Source: Dichomitus squalens LYAD-421 SS1 (lineage: Eukaryota; Basidiomycota; Agaricomycetes; Polyporales; Polyporaceae). Taken from it: a DNA stretch of 64,000 nucleotides. The stretch spans positions 303,256 through 367,255 of the forward strand of contig NW_006766894.1 in NCBI RefSeq assembly GCF_000275845.1, given 5' to 3'. This document shows, in pieces, positions 32,342-42,904 of the stretch; the stretch's first letter is position 1; the number at the start of each line of letters is the position of its first letter. The translations under genes and the position numbers were made by a program. The notes beneath the pieces are model-generated. The model ran no database searches. It had not been told where the DNA came from and saw nothing but the letters and a program-made list of their open reading frames with translations.

Positions 32342-34065
32342 TTGTCACTGACGTTAGAATCCGAACTGATCAGGGTCATCCAGTCGGACACTGATAGCGC
32401 GCCCAAGGAGCTTGAAGATGAGGTCGAGCAATGCCTCAGTGCAATCGTAGCACCAAAACGCTGTCATAATGCAAGGGTCGCAATCTCCCGTCTCCCGAAC
32501 GAGCTCTTGTCAGAGATATTCACGTGCCTTGTGCGAGACCACAATAGCCACATTGAGGATGCGCATGACACCTACGACCGCGTATATGGCACCAGGCTCC
32601 AATGGATCAGGACTACTCATGTCTGCTTTGCTTGGAGAGAGGTTGCCCTTGCAACCCCTCGCTCGTGGAGCTTCATTTCGGTCACCAGACGAGCCGCGGT
32701 CGAAGCGCTCCTTGCGCGGTCGAAGCGGGCCCCTCTCTCTATCTGTATGGAGTCTCTCTCGTACCATGACAGCTGCAAATGTCTCGAGGAGTCACTACCA
32801 CCAGAGGTGTATCGCCTGCGAGAGCTTCGCTTCCGCGGACCTGTTCAGAACATTTATGATCTATGTGCAAAGCTGACACTCTCCTGCACACGCTGAAACT
32901 CTCGGATTCGGACGCGGGGCATTCCTCCTACTTTAACCCTCTACATTTGCGGCACGACCTCTTTTCCGGCCAAGTACCTTGCCTTCGGACCCTCGAGATT
33001 CGCCAACTTTCCGTCAATTGGGATCATCCCGTCTTCAGCAAGACACTCACCAGCTTGATCGTCACCGAAGGCAGTCATGGTGGCGGCTTTGAACAGCTAT
33101 TGTCTGCGCTGGAACAGATGACATACCTAGAGTGCCTGCTACTTGAAGACGCGATCCTGTCGGTTGGCAGCCGCACAGCGTCTCTACCTGCGCCCTCTCG
33201 TACCATCGCGCTTCCGCTCTTGGGTTTCATTCACCTCAACGGGATCGCAGTTGACTCTGCGAATCTTCTTCGTCACCTCTACCCGGCGATTGATACTGAG
33301 CTGGAGATCATCACCAGTGTCGGTCAAGATGTGGTACAAGACCTTGTCACTAGTCTCGGATCGCAGCTCAACCAAACCGTACCGCTTCGCACGGTATGCC
33401 TTGCGCAAATGGAAGGTCCAAAGCTAATCCTCTCCGCTTGGCGCAGGGACATCGACTTCCACAAGTGGCACAGCTACATTTCCGATCGTGTGGCTCCTAT
33501 ACACCTTGATCTATCTTCGCCAGTATCATCTCAGGGCACCCGAAGACTCTTCTCAGAGTTGCCTTTATGGAGCAGCGTCCGGTTCCTGCAGGTGGAGGCG
33601 AATTCTGGTCAAAGGTGGGCATGGCGAGATATTATCTCTAATATGCCTAATCTACGCGTTCTTGGCGTCCTCCACGGCGTTGAAAACTCTATGCTTGACG
33701 CTCTCTCTGCTGCACACCCCGCAGAGAACGGCGGCACTCCATCGGTCGCGCTTCCACACCTCGAAGTCCTGGCTTTCCGGTATACTCCCCTAGCACGCCA
33801 TGTGCAGTACATGGCAAGATTCTTCCACAAGCTCATCGACTGCTTGATCCTCAGATGCAATTACGACCTCCCAGTGTAGGAGGTGCATTTGAAGGACTGC
33901 CTCAATATTGACGACGAGGATGTAGACAGACTGCGGGAGATCGTCCCGGAGGTCGTATGGGATGGCTACGTCACCATGGAAGACGATGATGATGACTACA
34001 TCAGAGACTACATCCCTTCAGATTACTACGAAGACCGTGACTACGAAGACGACGTTGGGTACTAA
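32342..34065 (+). pseudogene. F-box protein, disrupted
   Basis: The first 185 codons contain an F-box-like motif, ISRLPNELLSEIFTCLVRD, then VCFAWREVALATPRSWSFIS and RSKRAPLSICMESL, the usual arrangement of Agaricomycete F-box proteins. These bind Skp1 and carry a leucine-rich substrate region. Near 32860-32890 the frame shifts, and homologous-looking LRR sequence (LHTLKLSDSD, LRTLEIRQLSV, LTSLIVTEGS) continues in another frame for 338 codons. A TAG at 33877-33879 interrupts, after which the same frame stays open for 61 codons (EVHLKDCLNIDDEDVDRLRE and an acidic tail). No initiating ATG is found in the first frame. Two lesions and no start favour a recent pseudogene; sequencing error in a single clone is the alternative. 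Confidence 0.7.
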
Positions 34066-34613
34066 TCAGGACGGGTTAGTTCTCGCTAGCGGTATGTGCC
34101 ATAACGCTACGCGTTCACTTGAAGCTTGTGCTCACTTCTTTCTGCCGCTGTATCAATTGCATTCCAGCAATTCTGATCTTTGCGCTCTGCCTTTCTTCGG
34201 CCTCATGCTAGATGGTGGACATGATGGTGGGAGTAGGCCTTCAGCAAATGGCAATGTCCCTGACCACCTACTCATGTACACATCATTGGGATAGAATAAT
34301 GATCAACTCGTGCATGCTCTATGGGAGCTTAGACCAGAAGTGCGTGGTACTTGCCAAGTAGTTATGAGAACTGTGCGTGTTACCTAGCCTCCTCGAGATG
34401 CAGGCGACACTGGACTCTACAGGACTCAAGCGTACTGCTATTCTACTCATTATTTACGCGACGCACGCGACTCATGCTCATGGCCCGCAGCGACTAAGCG
34501 CTTGGTTACCTTATTGGGGAGCGAGGCTGGGAAATGCGCATGCCCGGGAATGCGCTATCGTTTTGCAGGACCCTGTAGGCAACCAACTCAAATTGCTCAC
34601 TCCGTATATCTGC
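34066..34613. other. Intergenic, nothing recognised
   Basis: Between the F-box pseudogene and the cyclophilin. The cyclophilin frame is open upstream to 34377, but the extra N-terminus has no cyclophilin character. Confidence 0.4.
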
Positions 34614-35520
34614 ATGATGGGGATTACGGTCTTCCTGGACGTGTTCATTGGCAACAGCGAAGAACATGCACGAGCTACAGTAGCGCATGATGCAACTGTG
34701 GCACTCCTTGCCAAGAACGCCGCCATCTATGGTCTTCCTTCGGTACCATCCGAGCTCTCGGACGAGCAACAAGACATCCTGAAGGAGCTCGACGTACATA
34801 CTTCCTCTGTCCATTCACTTTTTCAAACTGAAATCCATGTTTTGCTGCTCGTGTTGCTCTGCCGTTGCTATGGATCCTTCATGCTGATCCCTTTGTGTTT
34901 TCTCGACAGAGTTCGCTAGACATGCGTTTCGCACCGCCACCACCCCTGCTTGCTGGCAGGATGATCTTTGACCTAGACGACACGCCTGCTCTAGCCAAGA
35001 CGACCGGGAACTTTGTGGCACTCTGTACGGGCGATAAGGGGATGTGCAAGAACGCTCCCAACAAGAAGCTGCATTACCTGGATTGTCCGATCCATCGCAT
35101 CGTCAAGGGTTTCGTCGTCCAAGGCGGCGATATTACTCGCGGAGACGGTAGCGGCGGAGAGGTCAGTTGAAAAGTCGTACTTGGCTTCGGGTTGGGGTAT
35201 AAGGGCACTTACGTTTTGATTTGGTTCCGTCGCAGTCGATATACGGTGGAAAGTTCAACGACGACAAAGCAGGGCTCAAGAAGAAGATCGCCCGCGGCTC
35301 GCTTGCGATGGCCAACTCAGGGAAAAACACGAACTCGTCTCAATTTTTCATCGTATCGACCGACGACGAGACCAAGCTCGCAAAGATGAACGGCAAGTAC
35401 GTCGTCTTCGGCGAGCTCAAGGAGGGCTGGGACGTTCTCGATCGGCTGGACGCTGTGGGCGGTGGGGCTGACGGCAAGCCCACCATGGCTGTGTGGATCG
35501 GGGGTTGCGGAAAACTATAG
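34614..35520 (+). CDS. Divergent cyclophilin-type peptidyl-prolyl isomerase
   Basis: Exons 34614-34793, 34910-35161 and 35236-35520 give 238 aa. The start MMGITVFLDVFIGNSEE resembles a cyclophilin first strand, although the second strand appears only after an inserted helical stretch (HARATVAHDATVALLAKNAA to LSDEQQDILKEL). Core motifs follow: IFDLDDTPALAKTTGNFVAL, IHRIVKGFVVQGGDITRGDG, YGGKFNDD, GSLAMANSGKNTNSSQFFI and YVVFGELKEG. The Arg, Phe and Gln of the active site are in place. The Trp and His of the canonical WLDGKHVVFG are replaced (LAKMNGKYVVFG), so cyclosporin binding may be weak. There is no signal peptide, so it is probably cytosolic or nuclear. Phases and splice sites are clean. 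Confidence 0.88.
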
Positions 35521-36500
35521 CTGCACGTGTGGAGACGGCTTGGACCGTGAAGGTTTGAGAGGGCCTCGTGATGTTCATTATGGCTGAGTGTATTTGACGG
35601 ACATGAAGCAGGTACATGTAAAGCTGACATTCTGAACAAGTCTACAGTCTGCTAGGATGCGCTGGTCCTTCGTCTCCCTCGCGCCGGGACGCTAACATGG
35701 TAAGCTGAATTGGTCTCGTCCTACTCTTTATTCACCGACAATGTAGTAGGTCAAATGCATTCTCTCCGGGATGAATACTAATGGCTGTCATAAATCTTGC
35801 AGCAACTGCTACCGCAACCATTCTGGGGCTACCCCTTTCGGGCGACCAATGAAATATGCTAAGCCGGGAGAATGAACAGCGTTGTGTCCTGAGACGCCTT
35901 CCTGAGGCACTAGGTCTCTCGAAAGGTGGTAGCGACATTTCCGGGTCTGACGTACGCCTCCGGTGGTACAGCATTCCCTCTCTTTGCCATGTGGTCATGA
36001 AGCGTGCATCTCACTAAAACCCTCACGGACAGCGCAGCGTGGACATATATGATTACGGACGTTGGCACTGATTCCCGCGATGTCGAGAGTGACGACAGGG
36101 TTGACGATCATTCATTATCTTCTGACCCGTCATTCGCCCGCCTGCCATATGACTCAGCTGGGATCATTTCACCGAGCGTTACTATGTGGCAGTTTGGCGC
36201 ACGCTGTATGTCGTCGGAGAACAACAAGATGGCGGCTATGCTCACCGTGTGTTAAACGTTCCTGGATCAAGCAAGGTGGACCGAACAACCTCAGTCAGAG
36301 CCGCGGTCGAAGCGCTAGTACTGTCTTGGACCCGCTGAAGGTCCTTGGCATTTATTACACAAGCTCCGGCGAGGCGGAAGTGCATAAAGATGCGGGCGTA
36401 GCGGTCAGTTGGGACATGAACTCACATATTTCACCGGCTTCCCCTACTTCGTGCTCAACTGTTGCAACCCTCTACCATTGCACCGCACCGATCAACAGCC
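35521..36500. other. Intergenic, nothing recognised
   Basis: Short frames only. A 19-nt block at 36298-36316 is identical to part of the F-box pseudogene (32691-32709). A 5' exon with a signal peptide for the next gene could lie here but is not visible. Confidence 0.4.
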
Positions 36501-38135
36501 ATGGTCAATTCTACGTTACTTGGAGTGGTCCTTCTCGCCCGGCACGGCGATCGTTTGGAGTTCTTCCAGGATCCTCTCACCTATAATCCGACACAAACCT
36601 TTCTCACCCCACTTGGGAGTGTACGTTATACCGCTGCCTTCTCACTTGACCATTCCTTCCTGACCAAGGATTCCTCCAGGTGCAAGAGCTGCAACTAGGC
36701 TCGTTCCTCCGTTCTGAGTACCTGGATTCAAGTTCGCCCACTTTCATCGACGGAATCAGCTCCGATGTGGTGAACATCAACCAAATCGACGTTCGTGCTG
36801 ACGCCGGAGGAGGAGGATCCGTTATTCTGAACTCAGTCTATGGGTTGCTGGGAGGGTTGTTCCCGCCTACTCCTGATAACAACATTACCCTCGCGAACGG
36901 TACTACCGTCACGAGTCCATTTGGTGGTTATCAATACATCCCTGGTACGTCGTAGTTCGTGTCTCGGGAAGTCGGCAGCATTTCTGATAAGTCCGAAAGT
37001 GGAAAGCGTAGAGCCCAACCTGGACATCTCCCTCAACAGTTTCACGTCGTGCCCAGTAAGCTTCCTTGCTCTCCAAATCCGGGAATATCTAGTTCTGACC
37101 ATTACTGGGCCCCGGCAGAATTTTGACAATCACATCAACCAGTTCTACGCCTCTGAACCCTTCGCGGCAGAAGCAGCTATTGCTGCCCCATTCCTGCAGC
37201 AGCTCCAGCCATTTCTGGGCAATCGCTCCACTGATTTCATTAACATGGTGCGCTGCCCCCTGCCTTTCAAATGCCAGTCTAGGATGTTTCCTAACCATTC
37301 AGTTTAGTTCAACGTACGTTCTGTCTCTACTTTCAAGGCACATCGTTTACACAGCAACACTCTCTGTAGATCTTCGACTTCGTGAACGTACAATCGGTCC
37401 ACAACGCCACTTTCCTCCAGGAATTACCGCCCACATTCGCCGCGCAGGCGTACGGGTTTGCCAACTTCCACGAGAACGGCGTTTTCACCGACGCGTCCCC
37501 CGGTGGCATTGGGAACAGTGCGTAGCACCTCTTCATTATGAACAAACAAGCCATCCGAGTCGTCCGTTTTCTTCAACGTGCTAAGGGGCGTTGTTGTGCA
37601 GTTGCGATCAACACCATTCTTCCCTCCATCTTCACCTCCCTTCAGAGCTTCGCCAATGCTAGCAACCCGCTCAAGATAGCGTTGAACGAGATCAGCTACA
37701 AGCCATTCATCAGCTTTTTCAACGTCACCAATGCTACGGCCAGTCAGCCCCTGCTCGGCGGAATCGGTATGCCTTATACCGAATACCTCTGTGGCCTACG
37801 CTCGTGCTGAATTTACGCGACCTCTCCAGTGGACTACGCCTCAGTAGCTGCAATCGAGCTGCACGACGCCCTCCCCGAGCCGTTGGTGAATGTCCGCTTC
37901 AAGAACGGCACTACTGACCCTACCTTCCACGACGTGCCGATCTTCGGTCAGGCTTCTGTACCCCTCTCGCATTTTATCTCCACGCTCGCGGTATGTGCCC
38001 GCCGTATTGCTCTTTCTATTCCTTTTGTAGCTGACCACGCACTTGTTGTAGCCCAACGCGATCAACACCACGAAGGAGTGGTGCATTGCTTGCAACCAGA
38101 CGACACTCCGAGGATGTTCGGTCTTTAACTTGTGA
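36501..38135 (+). CDS. Histidine phosphatase superfamily (branch 2) protein, HD motif lacking
   Basis: Nine exons: 36501-36620, 36680-36944, 37000-37055, 37119-37247, 37308-37313, 37370-37517, 37602-37766, 37830-37990 and 38052-38135. They give 377 aa with all phases consistent. The N-terminus VVLLARHGDR holds the nucleophile His. Other blocks are LGSFLRSEYL, VRADAGGGGSVILNSVYGLL, GGYQYIPVESVEPNLDISLN and IFDFVNVQSVHNATFLQELP. Where acid phosphatases have the proton-donor HD, this protein reads EISYKPFISFFNV. About a dozen N-glycosylation sequons and four C-terminal Cys point to secretion, yet no signal peptide precedes RHG, so a 5' exon may be missing. The fifth exon is only 6 nt (Phe-Asn). 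Confidence 0.82.
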
Positions 38136-38529
38136 TTTGTAGTGTGCGCCCCGGCGTAGCCATGACTTATGCTTGTATCGGATTGGACAATTGAAGCACT
38201 TGCACTTTGTCTCTAATTGAACATGTTTCGACACTTGGCCTTGGACGCAGGCTTCGCGACTCATGCTAGCCCAGTAGTAGTAGTTTGAATATGGCCTGGA
38301 CTTTATCATGGGCATGGACATAAATCCCATCGAAGGAATCTGCGCTTGCATTGACATTGTGTGAAATGGTACACTAATCGTTGAAAGATAGTCATTCTAC
38401 ACATTGGAGTTCAATGGTCAATGTCGCCAACGCCGAGTCAGTTGCGGCATATGTCAATGAGCACACGATCGCTACGCACGAAGAAGCATCTCGCGCTCGT
38501 CATCGCGTGTCGTCCCCTACCCAATCGTC
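38136..38529. other. Convergent 3' intergenic region
   Basis: 394 bp between the stop of the histidine-phosphatase gene (+) and the stop of CSN1 (-). It is likely filled by the two 3' UTRs. No other feature. Confidence 0.5.
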
Positions 38530-40320
38530 TCAATAGTAGTCCCCAGACATATATGAGCTGGGATGATGCATCCCAGTCATCCCAGTCATCGCCGCGATAT
38601 CCATCATCCCGCCTCCCATCCCCTGGCCTTTCGGCGGCTTCACGACCAGATCCGCTTGTTGCCTGCGGCACGAAACCAGACGAAGTTAGTTGCGATTGAA
38701 CCAGAAGACTCGGCAAGCATCAGCGCAGAAGAGGTGACTCACAGCCGCATCCGGAGCAACAGCTTCCTGTTCGCGGCCTGCATCGCCTGCCCGTTCTTGA
38801 TCGCCTTCGCGAAGAGCGCCGCGCGCTGGTCGGTCTCCTTCGCCTTGAGGATCTTGTTCTGGCGGTCGACGCGCGCCTTGATCTCCCCGGCCTGGATGAG
38901 CTGCACGACCTGCTGTTCGAGCTCGTCGACGGACCAGCCGAACGCCTGGCTCATGCGCTCGAGCTTGATCGACGCGAACGGCTGGAAGTACTGCACGAGC
39001 GCCTTGCTCCGGATGAGGTTCGTCAGGTTGAGGACGTGCGGCGCGAGGTGCACGTCGATGTAGTGGCGGGTCTACGGGAGCGCTCAAGTGAGTGATTTTG
39101 GTAGGGTACTTTTGAGAGAGTACGAAGCTTACCGAGTACCGGTCGAGGCTCTCGAGCACCGTCTTGAACCGGTTGTTGATATATGCCTCGAGCAGCTCGC
39201 GCACGTACGGCTCCTGCTCGATATAAACCCCAAAATTATCGTTGTCCAGCACCTGCGACTTGATCTGCGGCCTCGAGAACGTCGCGAGCGCGCACAGCGT
39301 CGCGTAGATCGCGATGTCCCCAGGCGCGATCAGCTTCCCACTCCACTCCTCAAGCCCTTTCAGCGGGCCGACCTTCAAGAACGCCTGCGCGGCCTTCTCG
39401 TAGTTGCTCTGCCCGAGGTGCGAAATCGCGGTTGCGACGTCGAGCTTGCTCTGAACGCGCTCACGCTCGGCGGAGCGCCGCTCGCGCGTGGCCTGCGCGG
39501 AGCCGGCGGGGGCCTCGGGGGCCTGATGGGCAGCCTGGCGGACGGAGGTGGCGGAGTCGAGCGCGGCCTCGGCCTTGAAGACGTACGTGCCGATGTGCGA
39601 GTAGCTGCGCTGCTCCATGAGGAGCTCGAGCACGGAGAGACACATGTCGAGCACGTGCTGGGAGGTCGTGCAGAACTCACGGGACTTGGTGTAGTGCTTG
39701 AGCGACGCGGCCTGCTCGCCGACTGAACGGTAGAATACGCCGAGATCGCGGTGCGCCATCTACTTTACGACCTCGATGGGTGATATGTGTGTTGTAAAAG
39801 TATAGAGACGTACCCTGATGCTCTCCTTGATCATGTTGCTCGTATAGGTTTTGAGTTCCACCTCCAGCTTTGTCCTCTCTGCCTGGTTCTTCGCATTCGT
39901 CTCCTCTAGCCACTTATGGTCCACTGTCGCAATCGAAGAGCCCTCAGGGATCTCATCAGGAGCATCTGCATGTGCCCTATCGTAGGCTTGAAAGATGCTG
40001 CGGTACAAGGTAGTGTCGCGACCCTTCTGCGCTTCACGGATGGCAAGTTGGAAGGCCTGTGGCGCGAGGGTCGGGCATATAGACATGATGTGGATGAGGC
40101 GATCGACATAAGTCCGTCCTACTCGGTGCATAGAGAATGGCATGGCCGCAATGAATAGGCATCGCGAATGGGAGAAGAGGGTCAACGAACCTGAGTAACT
40201 GCTGATGTAGGTCTCGAGCTCAAACGGGTGTGCGTCATCCACGGGAACCCTAGGACGCTTCCCAATTGCCCTATGGGTGTAAGCCTGAGACATTTCGTCG
40301 TCAATTATATCGATATCCAT
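38530..40320 (-). CDS. CSN1: COP9 signalosome subunit 1
   Basis: Exons 40320-40191, 40118-39814, 39759-39133, 39071-38743 and 38662-38530 give 507 aa, normal for Csn1. The N-terminal part has PFELETYISSYSGRTYVDRL, LAPQAFQLAIREAQKGRDTT and SNMIKESIRMAHRDLG. A helical TPR-like region follows (YTKSREFCTTSQHVLDMCLS), then GPLKGLEEWSGKLIAPGDIA and a C-terminal PCI domain with IKLERMSQAFGWSVDELEQQ and GEIKARVDRQNKIL. The tail is Met/Gly rich (QGMGGGMMDIAAMTGMTGM). The complex removes Nedd8 from cullins and controls light and developmental programmes in fungi. An Ala-rich loop (about residues 230-255) is expanded. It is divergent to the DHHC gene. Confidence 0.94.
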
Positions 40321-40667
40321 GGTCTTGGTTCTGTATGGTTAAGGAACAGGAATAAGATTGACAAGCCTAGGAGGGCAGCGGTCGATAACTGGAAGAAGGC
40401 AGCGGGAGGGCGTCTGTCGGAGGACCGGCGTTACAAGCCACGAGGCCGAGCTTGAGCGGCACAGCTTTGAGCTTGGCCCAGATTCGCGAATGCGATCGCC
40501 GGCCGCGGATTCTGCTCTGTCCTCGTCGCTGACGACCGCGACGCCTCCGTCTACGCCTGACCTTGCTCCTACACCTTCCCCTCTCCTCTCTGGACTCTGC
40601 ATCGCTCCCATTTGATCCTCACTCACTACCAGTGCTTCGCTGCGTCTTGATTGTAAACACTCTGGGA
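40321..40667. promoter_or_regulatory. Divergent promoter region, CSN1 and DHHC transferase
   Basis: 347 bp separate the two ATGs, so the 5' regions must overlap or abut. CT-rich tracts lie on the DHHC side (40560-40620). No TATA box is evident. Confidence 0.5.
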
Positions 40668-42208
40668 ATGTCTCGAAATAACGGCGCACCTCTCTTGTCG
40701 TTACATCTCCCCGCCCCGCCTCGGCTCGGTGTTGTCGACGACGACGACATTGCGGCCGGTGACCATCTGAAACACAAGCGGTGGTACCACTATCTTCCTT
40801 TATTCTGTGCGTGGCTCCTTCCGTTGCTCCAAGTCGTACACCAAGCCTGACATCATCTCCGGACAGTGGCCATCGTAATGATCCTCGCCCCCCACCCTTC
40901 CCTGATTATCGTCTTCGTCAAATACTACTACCTCGTCCATGGCCTCGTGTTGCGACCGCTTTTACACGGACTCGCCCTCTATACGCTCACGTTCATGGCA
41001 TTCTCCTCGCTCATCGTCGTACTCGCACGCGACCCGGGACCCGTGACTGACAAGTCCCAAGGCGAGAATGCGGACGAGGGCGAGGCAGAGAGCTTCATGG
41101 AGGCCCTGCTCGCACCGCCAGAAGACGGGGAGGTCCATGAACCGGGCAAGTGGTGCAAGAAGTGCAATGCGCCCAAACCTGAGCGCGCACACCACTGTGG
41201 GACGTGCGGGCGTTGTGTCCTCAAGATGGGTGAGTGTCCGCCGTGCTGTGTCAACAGGCTATTCGGGCTTACGATTAGGTGCCTGGATGTATGGTAGATC
41301 ATCATTGTATGTGGCTCGGCCACAAATGTATAGTAAGTATTTGGCTGTGCGGAGGAATGCTTCTCCAACGGAGGACGGGGACACGCTGACATCGACGGCG
41401 GTGCTATAGGGACACAGAACACACGCATCATTTGTTCACCTTCTCATCTGCGTTACTAGCCTTGCAGTGTATGTTGCTGCTCTGTGTGGGTCCGTCACCT
41501 GGTGGGCATTCACTCACCCCCTCAATATTGTATGTCCCACTGCTCCCGCATCTGGCCCTGCTTTCCTCAATTCTGTATGTCTCTCATGATGGTAGGATGA
41601 AACGACACCAGTGCACGCCATGTTCGTGGCTTTCTACGCGATCGTGATCTGCATGGTCATCGGCTCCTTCTGCATGTACCACATATACCTCATCTCGTGC
41701 GTCTCCCCCCTTCTCGCCACCCTCTCCCGTCCTCGCTCACCCTGCCGATCCGCCCTCCGCCTCCCAGGACGAACCAAACGACGCTCGAGTCCCTCTCCCC
41801 CTTCCTCCTCCTCCGCCACATCTCCCCACTGCCCGACAACGCCGACTCGCGCAAGCTCTCGAACCCCCCGCTCGAGCACGAGCTCTCCTTCGAGCAGCGC
41901 GTCCTCGTCCGGGAGGCGCACAGGCACATCCGCCTGTACGACGTCGGCCTCCGGAAGAACTGGGCTCAGGTGTTCGGGTGGAGCCGGCCGTGGGGGTGGG
42001 TGTACCGGCTGCTTTTGGGCGGTGGCTGGTGCGTGTCTCCCCGTGACTTCCATGCAGGACGTAGATGGGCTTTTGCTGATTCTGGTCGCTGTCTGGCCTT
42101 GGGACGCGCAGTATGGGCGACGGGAAGACGTTCCCTCGCAACCCGCGTGCGGACGAGATGCTGAACCGCCTCGTGTCCGAGCTCGTCAGTGCTGATAAGG
42201 ACCGGTGA
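40668..42208 (+). CDS. DHHC-type palmitoyltransferase
   Basis: Exons 40668-40806, 40867-41229, 41298-41332, 41410-41529, 41596-41696, 41768-42028 and 42112-42208 give 371 aa. It transfers palmitate to protein cysteines at Golgi or ER membranes. Two membrane spans (about residues 47-95) precede the Cys-rich domain CKKCNAPKPERAHHCGTCGR CVLKM, then DHHCMWLGHKCIGHRT. The catalytic Cys is at about residue 171. Two more spans follow (VTSLAVYVAALCGSVTWWA; FYAIVICMVIGSFCMYHIYL). The TTxE motif (NQTTLES) is present near residue 257. The residue after DHHC is Met rather than the usual Pro. The tail is soluble (RVLVREAHRHIRLYD, FGWSRPWGWVYRLL). The subfamily (Pfa3, Pfa4 or Swf1-like) is not decided. Confidence 0.92.
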
Positions 42209-42904
42209 CGCTTTGACGATCACGACATGTGGGTGCGGGGATATGCGTTCTGCTTTTCTGCTTCGACTTGCTTTCGATTCTGCTTACGCTGTTGGATTAT
42301 CGGACTTACTACTTACTATCGCAGAGCACGTAGCTTGGATCTTCGATACCGTGTATATACCCTCGTCATATATTCAACCGCTTGATACCCAGCTCAGATC
42401 CGAAGCGATTGAGTCGACGAGACGCATTTCGCGGTAGGTTAGTGGTGAATTGGTGGCGCTTCGTCTGCCCCTCAAGATATTCGCAAGGGAGAAATACGAT
42501 AATCGACGTTTGATGTCGACTTAGCAAGCCCGTTACACTCGCAACAATTCTGGAGCGATAGTGTCGGCTGAGATTCATATGATTGTGGACCCATGAGATG
42601 AATCGACAAGAGGAGACGCTTGCCCTACGCTGCGCCCTCAGGCTACTAGTACTTGTACTTGTACTTGTCCAGCAGCTGTGCCCTCGGCAGCGGGCGATAG
42701 AAGGTCTCAAGCAAGTCTCCAAACTCCAGGAAACATCGTGGACACAGGCCTATTACCTCGGTCTCCGCCATCACGGCTCGTTCGGCAGCCGGCGCGCGTG
42801 CCACAAGTGACAAGTCTTGAGAGCTTGAGACTCGAGCTCTCACAACAAGTACTCACCACCATCTGCCCTCGCCGACGCCGCGCATCTCGTCCACCACGAC
42901 CACC
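42209..42904. other. Intergenic, promoter side of the ABC transporter
   Basis: About 700 bp. A short direct repeat (actagtacttgtacttgtacttg at 42647-42669) lies about 240 bp upstream of the transporter start. Nothing else is identified. Confidence 0.45.

Noticed and set aside
34377..34613. Upstream in-frame extension of the cyclophilin
   Set aside because: No ATG-supported conserved sequence. The cyclophilin-like strand begins at the ATG pair 34614/34617.
38560..38600. Short CATCCCAGT direct repeats suggesting a microsatellite or CRISPR-like unit
   Set aside because: They encode the Met/Gly-rich C-terminal tail of CSN1 (MTGMTGM). No CRISPR architecture exists in the window.
42646..42843. 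Minus-strand 65-aa frame with a CPRC motif upstream of the ABC transporter
   Set aside because: Too short, overlaps the promoter region, and its end is a simple tyrosine/lysine repeat from tandem ACTTGT units.
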